DNA of 59,781 bases from Pseudomonas sp. H3(2019). GTDB lineage: Bacteria; Pseudomonadota; Gammaproteobacteria; Pseudomonadales; Pseudomonadaceae. The position numbers and the translations under genes are program-made. The stretch lies in the NCBI RefSeq assembly GCF_007713465.1, contig NZ_VMSG01000035.1, positions 1 through 59,781 on the forward strand, given 5' to 3'. The notes under the pieces are model-generated. The model saw only the letters and a list, made by a program, of their open reading frames with translations. It was not told the origin of the DNA and ran no database searches. Positions 25,274-33,316 of this stretch are shown in pieces (positions within the stretch are counted from its first letter, which is position 1; every line of letters starts with the position of its first letter).

Positions 25274-26803
25274 TTGAAACGCGATCTCCGACTTGCCACT
25301 TTGCTGACCTCCCTGGTGTGTGTATCCGTGGTGGTGCTGATTGCCTGGCAGATCTGGACAGCCCGTGAGAACACCCTGAGTGACATCGAAACCGACACGT
25401 TGAATTTGACCAATGCGCTCAACACGTACACCGAGGGCACGTTCAAGCAAAGTGAAGTGGTACTGCTGGGGCTGACCGACAGGATCGAGAAAGACGGCAC
25501 CGGCCCGGAGCAGCTCGAGCGCCTGCGAGTACTGGTTGCTCAGGAGATGAAGGCGCTGACGCAATTGAACAGCGTGGCGCTATATGACGCTCAGGGGAAC
25601 TGGATATTCTCGACCAACAAGCGTGCCTCACCCAACAGCAACCACGCTGATCGAGCGTTCTTCAAGCATCACCGTGATAATCCGGACCGCGGCATCTTCA
25701 TCGGTCCGGCGATTCTCAGTCGTGCCACTGGCGTCTGGGTGATTTCGGTCAGTCGACGAATCGATCATCCGGATGGAAGTTTTGCCGGGGTGATCGCCGC
25801 CACCTTGAGTCTCGAGCACTTCCTCAAGCTTTATCGAACCATTCAAGTGGGGCAGTTCGGCGCGATCAGCCTGACCTCATCCGAAGGGCGTCTTCTGGTG
25901 AGGTATCCCTTCCAGGAGCAGGACATCGGGCGTGATCTGTCACCGGCACCGATATTTTCCGAGTACCTGCGCAAGATGTCGTCAGGCACCGTGGATTTTG
26001 CTTCAAAAGTCGATGGTGTACATCGAATCTACGGGTTCACCAGAAGTGATCAATATCCCCTCGTCACGACTGTTGCGGTGGGCCAGGACGAGGCCATGCA
26101 AGCGTGGTGGAGCCAGACCAGGCAAACGGTTACGGTGGTGATGGTGTTGCTGGGACTCCTGATTACGCTTGGGCGCAGATTGATTGCCGATATCAGTCAT
26201 CGTATTCGGGCAGAGGCAGAGTTGCGAACCACCCAGACTGCGCTGATCGAGCTTAACCAGACGCTGGAAGTTCTCGCCAGCGAGGACAAGCTGACCGGTC
26301 TTGCCAATCGCCGGCATTTCGATCAGTTTCTGGACATCGAATTCAAGCGCGCCAAGCGCCTGCGAAGCCCTCTGTCGCTGATCCTGATCGATGTGGATTT
26401 TTTCAAGCGTTACAACGATCACTATGGGCATCTCGCCGGAGATGAATGCCTGCGCATCATCAGCCAGTCGATCAAGCAGTGCGTGCGCCGTCCAGCCGAC
26501 ATGACCGCCCGCTACGGCGGTGAAGAAATCGCTGTGGTGATGCCCAACACAGACGAGTCGGGCGCCCATTCGGTTGCCGAGGCCATTCTCCTCGGCATTG
26601 CTCATGCGCGACTTGAACACCTGTCGAGCCCTTTCGGTAGCGTGACCGCCAGCCTGGGGCTGGCGACTTTTACCACCTACGATAGCGACCATGATGAAAA
26701 GTCGCTGATCGATCTGGCCGACCGCGCACTGTATTTGGCAAAGTCCCAGGGCAGAAATCGCCTGAGTGTCGCCGCTGTTGGCGTGCAAGGTGAATCTGTG
26801 TAA
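25274..26803 (+). CDS. Diguanylate cyclase with dCache sensor
   Basis: 509 residues from TTG 25274; no in-frame ATG fits better. Transmembrane segments lie at about 8-28 and 280-300, with a periplasmic dCache (PDC-type) sensor between them (RAFFKHHRDNPDRGIFIGPAI and WVISVSRRID are typical). The cytosolic GGDEF domain follows, with active site YGGEEI near residue 415 and an RPAD inhibitory-site motif five residues before it. It should therefore make cyclic di-GMP and be product-inhibited. The signal is unknown. Single gene. Confidence 0.88.
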   Translation: MKRDLRLATLLTSLVCVSVVVLIAWQIWTARENTLSDIETDTLNLTNALNTYTEGTFKQSEVVLLGLTDRIEKDGTGPEQLERLRVLVAQEMKALTQLNSVALYDAQGNWIFSTNKRASPNSNHADRAFFKHHRDNPDRGIFIGPAILSRATGVWVISVSRRIDHPDGSFAGVIAATLSLEHFLKLYRTIQVGQFGAISLTSSEGRLLVRYPFQEQDIGRDLSPAPIFSEYLRKMSSGTVDFASKVDGVHRIYGFTRSDQYPLVTTVAVGQDEAMQAWWSQTRQTVTVVMVLLGLLITLGRRLIADISHRIRAEAELRTTQTALIELNQTLEVLASEDKLTGLANRRHFDQFLDIEFKRAKRLRSPLSLILIDVDFFKRYNDHYGHLAGDECLRIISQSIKQCVRRPADMTARYGGEEIAVVMPNTDESGAHSVAEAILLGIAHARLEHLSSPFGSVTASLGLATFTTYDSDHDEKSLIDLADRALYLAKSQGRNRLSVAAVGVQGESV

Positions 26804-26826
26804 TCCGCGATGACGCGGGTGCAGTG

Positions 26827-27846
26827 TCAGGGCTTTTCAAACCAGCCATGATCGCGGTACCAGGCCAGCGTATCGGTAAGGGTCTGTTCGACGGGGCGAA
26901 ACCGCAGGCCAAGCTCTTGCTCGCTCTTGCGAGGGTTGAAATGCGTGCGCCCGGCTTCGCGCACCATCAGGCGCACGGTCGCCATGCTCAGCAGAATCGG
27001 CTTGCCGGTCAGGCGCGCATAGAGCTCTTGTGTAAACGCCAAGGCGTATAGCAGAGGTAGCGGCAATTGCCGTAGCGGCGTCTTGACGCCCGCTACCTTG
27101 CCCAGCAAGGGCACCAATTCAGCCATGGTCATGTGGCGTCCCGCCGCCAGGTAACGTTCGCCACGTCGCCCGTGCTGCGCAGCGGCGATTTGCGCCAATG
27201 CCACATCGCGGGCATCGACGACAGAAAAACTGCCGGGAACCAGGCCGGGCAGCTTATTGCGCACGACATCGTTGAGTAACTGCCCCGAGGAGGTCGGCCC
27301 GATATCGGCAGGCCCCCACATCCAGCCAGGCAGGACCATGCAGGCATGCAGGTCGGGATGGTCTTCCAGGAATGACAACACGACACGGTCAGCGAGGATC
27401 TTGCTGCGATAGTAGTCATCCGCATCGGCCTCGTCGCGCTGGCACGTCTCATCGATCGATGTGCCGGGAGCGCCGTCGAGCACGGCAATGGACGAAGTGT
27501 GGATGAAGCTGCGGACACCGGCTGCGTAGGCGTGCTCAAGCAGGCGCCGCGTGCCAGTCACGTTGATCCTTTCAAGCGCCTCCCAGTGGCTGCCGCCCTT
27601 GTAGTTGTCGCGAAAAAACGCCGCCGTGTGAAACACCGTATCGCAGCCCTGCATCGACGCGGCGAAGGCATCGACATCGGCCATGTCGCCAACGATCAGT
27701 CTCACGCCTGGCAGGTTTTTGAACTGTTGTTCACCTTTGGCTCTGGAACGGACCAGGGCTTTGACCTCGTAGCCACCGGCGACCAGTTCACGCACGAGGT
27801 TGTTGCCCAGCAAACCGGTTGCGCCGGTGACGAATGTACTGCGCAT
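26827..27846 (-). CDS. NAD-dependent epimerase/dihydroflavonol-reductase-like protein
   Basis: 339 residues. N-terminal Rossmann motif TGATGLLGNNLVREL (residues 7-21), GDMAD, then FHTAA, the Ser of HTSSIAVLDG and YYRSK (Tyr-x-x-x-Lys) as the extended-SDR catalytic set. Length fits dihydroflavonol-4-reductase-like SDRs (about 330-345). Substrate unknown. The divergent LysR gene at 27953, with only about 106 bases between starts, is the probable regulator. Confidence 0.8.
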   Translation of the reverse strand: MRSTFVTGATGLLGNNLVRELVAGGYEVKALVRSRAKGEQQFKNLPGVRLIVGDMADVDAFAASMQGCDTVFHTAAFFRDNYKGGSHWEALERINVTGTRRLLEHAYAAGVRSFIHTSSIAVLDGAPGTSIDETCQRDEADADDYYRSKILADRVVLSFLEDHPDLHACMVLPGWMWGPADIGPTSSGQLLNDVVRNKLPGLVPGSFSVVDARDVALAQIAAAQHGRRGERYLAAGRHMTMAELVPLLGKVAGVKTPLRQLPLPLLYALAFTQELYARLTGKPILLSMATVRLMVREAGRTHFNPRKSEQELGLRFRPVEQTLTDTLAWYRDHGWFEKP

Positions 27847-27952
27847 GTGTCATCCCTTACATTGATTAAAGCGGATAGATATACCCGTGCCGCCACTCCC
27901 GAAAAACAGCGACTGGTGCATAATGGTTTTGCACATTTGCAAAGCAGCGAGC

Positions 27953-28840
27953 ATGTACATGAGTTCAGAAGCGAATTGGGACGATCTGCGTCTGTTGTTG
28001 GCCGTCTCGCGACGTGGCAGCTTTCTTCAGGCCGGCCAATTGCTGGGCATCGCGGCGTCGACGGTGTCCCGACGGATCACTCAGCTTGAAGGTTCACTCG
28101 GCGAGCCACTCGTCGAGCGTGGAGTTGAAGGCTGCTGGCTGACCTCGCGGGGCCAATCCCTGGTTGAAGTTGCGCTGGCCGCGGAGGAGGGCTTGAGGCG
28201 TCAGGCCGCTGCTGGCGCATCGCAATTGCCGACGGAGCTTAGCGGCAGTGTCCTGGTCAGCGTTGGCGAAGGATTTTCGTCTTGTGTGCTGGAGGCCTCG
28301 CATCGCTTCACGTCTGTGCATCCGCGCTGCTCGGTGGAGTTGCTGGTCACCGCCGACTTTCACAAGATCGTCCGCGGCGTGGCGGATGTCGCTATCCGTA
28401 CGGCCCATTTGGGCGAGCCGTCGCTGGTTTATCGACCCATAGGCAAGCTCGCTTATGGTGTCTTTGCCGATGCGGCCTATCTGAAGCGTTTTCCAGCAGC
28501 GGCTCCAGCCACCGCGGTGAATATTGCCTTGCTCCCGCCGCTGGACATGTTGCCGCAAATGCGTGCGGCAAGGGCCGCGGGTCTGGAGCGTGCGCAGATC
28601 CGAGTGAATTCGTTTGCAGCACAGATCGAAGCGGTAAGGCGCGGGATGGGCGTCGCAGTGCTGCCGCGTATTCTGGCAAAGGACCTGATCGCGGTGTTTC
28701 CGGATATCCAGCTGCCGGATATGGAGGTCTATCTGGTGACCCGCCCTCAAGCGTTGAAGCAGGCCCACATCAAAGGTTTTTTTGCCATTTTGGAACAGGT
28801 GCTGCGCGAGGTCCTTTATGCAGCACCCGTCGAAGAGTGA
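27953..28840 (+). CDS. LysR-family transcriptional regulator
   Basis: 295 residues from ATG 27953 (ATG 27959 also possible). Helix-turn-helix: WDDLRLLLAVSRRGSFLQAGQLLGIAASTVSRRITQLEGSL. The effector domain starts near residue 95. Divergent from the SDR-type reductase gene, so local control of that gene is likely. Inducer unknown. Confidence 0.8.
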   Translation: MYMSSEANWDDLRLLLAVSRRGSFLQAGQLLGIAASTVSRRITQLEGSLGEPLVERGVEGCWLTSRGQSLVEVALAAEEGLRRQAAAGASQLPTELSGSVLVSVGEGFSSCVLEASHRFTSVHPRCSVELLVTADFHKIVRGVADVAIRTAHLGEPSLVYRPIGKLAYGVFADAAYLKRFPAAAPATAVNIALLPPLDMLPQMRAARAAGLERAQIRVNSFAAQIEAVRRGMGVAVLPRILAKDLIAVFPDIQLPDMEVYLVTRPQALKQAHIKGFFAILEQVLREVLYAAPVEE

Positions 28841-29156
28841 GAACATTATGCGTCTTCGTCGATTTGGCAGACCTGAGGTAGAATATCGCGCTCTGGACGC
28901 TCTTCTGTTCATTTCTGCGTCCGATATTTTAAAAACAGAATTAGTGTCACCCGAGTAGCTGAAGCCAATGACTAATAAAAAGTCAGCGCGGGAGGGGCCT
29001 AAACGTGAGACCGATGGTGTCTGTCGGTCTTATATGTCTACCCATCAGTCTTTCCGAGTACAGGGTTCGACGGCATGCGGCATTGCATGCGGTGAGCCCG
29101 GGCAGCTCATGATCAAGAATGGTGGGTGGATGGCGTTCTATCCTAGGTATTACTGA
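28841..29156 (+). other. mqo upstream region
   Basis: A 316-base spacer. It should contain the mqo promoter, but no hexamer pair is convincing. A small hairpin TGACT-AATAAAA-AGTCA lies at about 28969-28985. A 62-codon frame (28968-29156) ends just before mqo but has no ribosome site and reads like non-coding DNA. Confidence 0.4.
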
Positions 29157-30806
29157 ATGTTAAAAAAAGTCAACACAGGGCTACTCGGCCTGGCCATGTC
29201 GATGGTCCTTATGCCCTTGCACGCAGCTGAGACAAAGAAAGTCGATGTGCTCCTCATCGGCGGCGGCATCATGAGTTCGACCTTGGGCGTTTATCTCAAT
29301 GAACTTGAGCCCGGCATGTCCATGGAGATGGTTGAACGTCTTGATGGCGTCGCCGAGGAAAGCTCGAACGGCTGGAACAACGCCGGCACCGGTCACTCTG
29401 CTCTGGCTGAGCTGAACTACACGCCAGAAGACAAGAATGGCAAGGTGGAGATCCCCAAGGCCGTTGAAATCAATGAAGGCTTCCAGATCACGCGTCAATT
29501 CTGGGCCTGGCAGGTCAAGAATGGCGTGTTGAAGAATCCCCATTCGTTCATCAACTCCACTCCGCACATGAGCTTTGTGTGGGGCGATGACAACATCCAG
29601 TTCTTGAAGAAGCGCTACGAAGCCCTGCAGGCGAGCCCGTTGTTCGCCGGCATGCAGTACTCGGAAGACCCGGCGCAAATCAAGAAATGGGTTCCGCTGA
29701 TGATGGAAGGCCGTGACCCGAATCAAAAGGTCGCAGCAACCTGGACGCCGATTGGTACGGACGTGAACTTCGGCGAGATTACCCGCCAGTTCGTCGGCTA
29801 TCTGCAAACCAAGCCGAACTTCGCACTGAAGCTTTCGAGTGAAGTGGAAGACATCAAGCGCAATGAAGATGGCAGCTGGCGCGTTTCCTACAAGAACCTG
29901 AAAGACGGTTCCGAAACCCAGACCGACGCCAAGTTCGTGTTCATCGGCGCGGGCGGCGGTGCACTGCATCTGCTGCAGAAGTCGGGCATCCCTGAAGCAC
30001 AAGAGTATGCAGGCTTCCCGGTCGGTGGCTCGTTCCTGGTGACCGATAACCCGGCAATCGCTGAACAGCACATGGCGAAGGCCTATGGCAAGGCCTCGGT
30101 TGGCGCACCGCCGATGTCGGTTCCGCACCTGGATACCCGCGTGCTGGATGGCAAGCGCGTCATTCTGTTTGGCCCATTCGCGACCTTCTCCACGAAGTTC
30201 CTGAAAGAAGGCTCTTACTTCGACCTGCTGACCAGCACGACCACGCACAACTTCTGGCCAATGACCAAGGTGGGCATCGAGCAGTACCCACTGGTTGAAT
30301 ACCTGGCCGGCCAGTTGATGCTGTCGGACGACGACCGCATGAATGCCCTGAAGGAATACTTCCCGAACGCCAAGAAGGAAGACTGGCGCCTGTGGCAAGC
30401 CGGCCAGCGCGTTCAGATCATCAAGCGTGACGAAGAGAAGGGCGGCATCCTGAAACTGGGTACCGAACTTGTCAGTTCCCAGGACGGCAGCATTGCTGGT
30501 CTGCTGGGTGCATCGCCAGGTGCGTCCACTGCGGCTCCGATCATGCTGGGCGTGCTTGAGAAGATCTTCAAGGACAAGGTTGCGACTCCTGCCTGGCAGG
30601 AAAAGCTGCACCAGATCATCCCGAGTTACGGCACCAAGCTGAACGACAGTCCTGAGCGTGTTTACCAGGAATGGACCTACACCAGTCAAATTCTGCAACT
30701 TGCCACACCGCCTGTGATTGGCAAGGCAGCGGCCGCGCAACCAGCCGCTCCAGCTCCAGCGCAACCACAGAAAGAAAGCAATCCAGCGTCTGATATGGCC
30801 CTGTAA
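29157..30806 (+). CDS. mqo: Malate:quinone oxidoreductase with signal peptide and Ala/Pro tail
   Basis: 549 residues. Residues 1-24 look like a signal peptide (AMSMVLMPLHAAET). The FAD dinucleotide fold LLIGGGIMSSTLGVYL follows at about 32-47. Family landmarks include ESSNGWNNAGTGHSA, EINEGFQITRQFW, FIGAGGGALHLLQKSGIPE, FGPFATFSTKFLK and ASPGASTAAPIML. It oxidises malate to oxaloacetate and reduces quinone. The C-terminus ends in an Ala/Pro/Gln tail (AAAQPAAPAPAQPQKE). The signal peptide suggests export, unlike classical membrane-associated cytosolic MQO. Two terminators follow. Confidence 0.92.
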   Translation: MLKKVNTGLLGLAMSMVLMPLHAAETKKVDVLLIGGGIMSSTLGVYLNELEPGMSMEMVERLDGVAEESSNGWNNAGTGHSALAELNYTPEDKNGKVEIPKAVEINEGFQITRQFWAWQVKNGVLKNPHSFINSTPHMSFVWGDDNIQFLKKRYEALQASPLFAGMQYSEDPAQIKKWVPLMMEGRDPNQKVAATWTPIGTDVNFGEITRQFVGYLQTKPNFALKLSSEVEDIKRNEDGSWRVSYKNLKDGSETQTDAKFVFIGAGGGALHLLQKSGIPEAQEYAGFPVGGSFLVTDNPAIAEQHMAKAYGKASVGAPPMSVPHLDTRVLDGKRVILFGPFATFSTKFLKEGSYFDLLTSTTTHNFWPMTKVGIEQYPLVEYLAGQLMLSDDDRMNALKEYFPNAKKEDWRLWQAGQRVQIIKRDEEKGGILKLGTELVSSQDGSIAGLLGASPGASTAAPIMLGVLEKIFKDKVATPAWQEKLHQIIPSYGTKLNDSPERVYQEWTYTSQILQLATPPVIGKAAAAQPAAPAPAQPQKESNPASDMAL

Positions 30807-30810
30807 GACG

Positions 30811-30841
30811 AAGCCCCGCCAAACACTGTTTGGCGGGGCTT
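30811..30841 (+). terminator. Strong hairpin after mqo
   Basis: The arms AAGCCCCGCCAAACA and TGTTTGGCGGGGCTT form a perfect 15-bp inverted repeat with a 1-base centre, 4 bases after the mqo stop. It has no long T-run but the stem is very stable. Confidence 0.75.
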
Positions 30842-30864
30842 GCGCGCTGGACCGATCAGAAACA

Positions 30865-30893
30865 ATAAAGCCCGGACTCGTGCCGGGCTTTAT
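30865..30893. terminator. Second, bidirectional-type terminator after mqo
   Basis: ATAAAGCCCGG-loop-CCGGGCTTTAT with A-rich sequence before and TCGTTT after. A typical rho-independent terminator usable from either side. Confidence 0.75.
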
Positions 30894-30914
30894 CGTTTCT
30901 GGCGTTTTTTGCGG

Positions 30915-31055
30915 CCAAAAAAGAGCCTCAAAGCTCTTTGATGGGGAGGAAGTAGAGCCCAGAGGCTCAAGATGCACGTGAAGCAAGTGGTGAGCTTGGT
31001 AGGGGTTCAGATCACTCACCACCTACGCAACTGTTGGAGCATTTAACAGTTGCGC
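30915..31055 (-). ncRNA. Candidate small RNA, about 140 nt, own promoter and terminator
   Basis: Read on the minus strand, four hairpins follow in order: a 9-bp stem (31045-31053 with 31027-31035), an 8-bp stem (31015-31022 with 30987-30994), a 5-bp stem (30964-30968 with 30955-30959) and a terminator (AAAGAGC...GCTCTTT, 30919-30938) followed by six T. A promoter with ideal 17-base spacing lies just upstream. There is no open frame with a ribosome site. It sits between mqo terminators and the GST gene. The identity is not recognised; a known Pseudomonas sRNA such as RgsA/P16 should be excluded first. Confidence 0.65.
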
Positions 31056-31061
31056 AGAACT

Positions 31062-31090
31062 ATCCTAGGAAGGTGGGAGCGTGCGCTCAA
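31062..31090 (-). promoter_or_regulatory. Promoter of the candidate small RNA
   Basis: On the minus strand TTGAGC (31085-31090), a 17-base spacer, and TAGGAT (31062-31067). This is close to the sigma-70 consensus and would start transcription near 31055. The CCTAGGATAG context would also tolerate RpoS. Confidence 0.55.
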
Positions 31091-31130
31091 GTACCGTTAG
31101 TCGTGTGTCGCCGGGGCTTGTAGCGGGTCG

Positions 31131-31811
31131 TCAAGTGATGTCCGGCGCCCGGAGAAACCGCTTGGGAATGGCGTCTGCAAACGGGTAGAGCGAAAAGTAA
31201 GGCCGGGCTTCGTCGATGACTCGCTGGATGGACGGTCTGCGCGTCAACCGGTCGAAATAGGCCCGCAGATGCTTGAATTCGTCCGGGAACGGCACGAGCG
31301 TACTGGCGTAGAAAAGCGCCGGGGTTGCGGCGCAATCGGCCAGGCTGAAGCCTTGGCCGGCCACCCAGATTCGCGACGCCATTCGATGGTCGAGCATGGC
31401 GTAGGCCGTCTCCAGCGTGGACCGTTGTTTGCTCAAATCAGCGTTGGCGTTGTGCAGGCGGTCACCGACAATCTGTTGCATCGGCTCATGCACATAGTTG
31501 TCGAAAAAGCGGTCCCACAGACGCACCTCCAGCGCGGCCTCCCAATCGTTCGGAACCAACGGTTGCTCACCCGGATAGTAGTGATCCAGGTACTCGATGA
31601 TGATCGTGGCCTCCGGCAGAGCGCGCTGGCGCAGGTGGTCACTGATGACCGGGAACTTGACCAGTGGCCAGAGGGATTGAAGCTCCGCGCGATCTGCATC
31701 GTCTGTCAGGTCGATGATCCGCTTTTCGAATTCGGTAGCGTTTTCGTAAAGCGCGATCAGCACTTTGTGGCAGTACGACGACAGCGGATGGTAGTAAAGA
31801 GTCAGCGACAT
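31131..31811 (-). CDS. Glutathione S-transferase family protein
   Basis: 226 residues. The thioredoxin-like N-terminal domain starts LTLYYHPLSSYCHKVLIAL with Ser/Cys at the catalytic turn, continues with VKFPVISD (cis-Pro) and ATIIIEYLDHYYPG. The helical C-terminal domain contains AGQGFSLADCAATPAL. Length and motifs fit bacterial GSTs. Target electrophile unknown. The candidate small RNA lies downstream on the same strand with its own promoter. Confidence 0.82.
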   Translation of the reverse strand: MSLTLYYHPLSSYCHKVLIALYENATEFEKRIIDLTDDADRAELQSLWPLVKFPVISDHLRQRALPEATIIIEYLDHYYPGEQPLVPNDWEAALEVRLWDRFFDNYVHEPMQQIVGDRLHNANADLSKQRSTLETAYAMLDHRMASRIWVAGQGFSLADCAATPALFYASTLVPFPDEFKHLRAYFDRLTRRPSIQRVIDEARPYFSLYPFADAIPKRFLRAPDIT

Positions 31812-31952
31812 CGTTCAACTCCTCAGTGGTGTTGCCCCCTCATCATAGTCGCTGGAATGACGGCTCGAAGGGGATCACTGGTCGCCACGACAGAACCGGC
31901 AGTTGAGTGGGTTGAGTGAGGCGGGTGACAGGCTTCGATAGACGCGTTAGAA

Positions 31953-31982
31953 CTGCGGGGCTCATCAAGATGAGCCCCGCAG
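31953..31982 (-). terminator. Terminator of the DUF1059 gene
   Basis: CTGCGGGGCTCA-TCAAGA-TGAGCCCCGCAG, a perfect 12-bp stem 33 bases past the DUF1059 stop. The T-run is weak on both strands. Confidence 0.65.
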
Positions 31983-32014
31983 ACGATTCTGAATCCCCCG
32001 CCAAGCCTTCTGCA

Positions 32015-32224
32015 TCAAGCGCGTCGGGCTTCTAGCGGCGGCGTGCCATCGTGAAACATGGTCTTCAGTTGTGCGCGCAGCTCTGGCGAATCGACGTGCT
32101 TGTGAACACTGACCGCATGCTGTGCGGCGGCATCCAGCAATTCTTTTTCAGAATCGGCGGACAGTGCGACAGAACACTTGGTTTCGCTTGGAAATTCACG
32201 GCAATCGATGTATTTACGCGACAT
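32015..32224 (-). CDS. DUF1059 family small protein
   Basis: 69 residues from ATG 32224, chosen for the AAGGAGA site 6-8 bases upstream. The sequence SRKYIDCREFPSETKCSVAL, then LLDAAAQHAVSVHKH, matches the short DUF1059 proteins, with two conserved Cys and a His-rich helix. Function is not established. It has its own hairpin terminator. Confidence 0.8.
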   Translation of the reverse strand: MSRKYIDCREFPSETKCSVALSADSEKELLDAAAQHAVSVHKHVDSPELRAQLKTMFHDGTPPLEARRA

Positions 32225-32369
32225 GATGTTCTCCTTCATACGAAGGCAGGCCTGCGCCTGCGTGAACGGACCGCTCGACACGTCACGCAGTCCATCGAAC
32301 ACGATTGCGTGTCGCATCGAGTGTGGTAATCCACAAAGTATAGGTCCAACGCAGGTCCGCCAAAGGCCC

Positions 32370-33221
32370 TTACGGCGTACCGAACATCGCCGTCCAGTAA
32401 ATCCCCGCATCACTCTTGGGATCAACCGCATACGCCGCGCCCAACTCGCGGAACTGCGGGTTCATCAGGTTGGCGCAGTGACCGGGGCTGGACAGCCAGC
32501 CATCGATCACTTTGCGCACGGTGTCTTGCCCGGCGGCAATGTTCTCGCCGATCTGCTGGCCGGCGTAGCCTGCCAGTTCGGCCCGATCACCCGGCGTGCG
32601 GCCATCGCGGTCCTTGTGGTCGAAGAAGTTTTGATTGGCCATGGCCTGGGTGTGCGTCTGGGCGGCCGTCGCCAGCGTGGCGTTCCAGGCCAGCGGTTGG
32701 GTGGCGGCAAAGGATTGAGCACCGCACTGGCGCGTTTGCTTGCGGGCGCTGTTGATCATCTCGAGCAGCTTCTGTCCCTCGGCCTGCCAGTCGCCCAGGC
32801 GGCCGGCCAACAGTGGGCGCGCGAGCACAATGCGCCACGTAGTTCCTTCATGGCTCACGCCGATATCGACGAATTGCGGGTCCAGCACGACCTGGCAGAA
32901 ACTCTCCCGTACAGCCTTCATGGCCGATGGCGCATCTCGCGGGCCGGCCAACGTGATCGCCTGTACGCTGACCATCGGATAAGCCGTACGCGCCAGCGCC
33001 TGCTGCAGGTCGCCGATATTGTTGCCGGGCAGGATCAGGCGCGGATCGGCCGCGAGCGGTGGCAGCTCCTGAGACACCAGGCTGGCGCAGCGCTGCACCT
33101 GGCTGCGGTAGGTGTTGATTGACTCGACCAGCTGCGACTCTTCGGTTGCCACGGCAGTGGCGGCAAACACCAGCCCCAGCGACAACGTGGCAAGACGCAT
33201 AACGGATGACAGGACGCGCAT
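32370..33221 (-). CDS. CAP-domain (SCP/PR1-like) exported protein, copy 1
   Basis: 283 residues from ATG 33221 (GGGAGAG site), with a signal peptide ending near ATAVA. The C-terminal 130 residues are a CAP domain: LATAAQTHTQAMANQNFFDHKD (metal/active His), GYAGQQIGENIAAGQ and WLSSPGHCANLMNP, the classic SPGHxxN motif. The N-terminal 130 residues share the NxYR opening and an RPLL segment with a second copy at 52351. Role in the periplasm or outside is unknown; some CAP proteins are proteases, lipid binders or secreted effectors. Confidence 0.82.
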   Translation of the reverse strand: MRVLSSVMRLATLSLGLVFAATAVATEESQLVESINTYRSQVQRCASLVSQELPPLAADPRLILPGNNIGDLQQALARTAYPMVSVQAITLAGPRDAPSAMKAVRESFCQVVLDPQFVDIGVSHEGTTWRIVLARPLLAGRLGDWQAEGQKLLEMINSARKQTRQCGAQSFAATQPLAWNATLATAAQTHTQAMANQNFFDHKDRDGRTPGDRAELAGYAGQQIGENIAAGQDTVRKVIDGWLSSPGHCANLMNPQFRELGAAYAVDPKSDAGIYWTAMFGTP

Positions 33222-33316
33222 GAAACTCTCCCTTGAGCTGACTGCGTCCATGATGCGCGAACTAGCCCCAACCAGCGCAATGCCTTTTTAGGCTGCAGCC
33301 GATTTTGTTTTTCGCG

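Noticed and set aside
28968..29156. A 62-codon frame directly before mqo, possible leader peptide
   Set aside because: No ribosome site, no attenuator-type hairpin before mqo, and an ordinary composition.
29181..31022. A 613-codon open frame antisense to mqo
   Set aside because: It mirrors the codon usage of mqo, runs through both terminators, and reads as low-similarity Arg/His/Leu-rich sequence. A GC-skewed shadow, not a gene.
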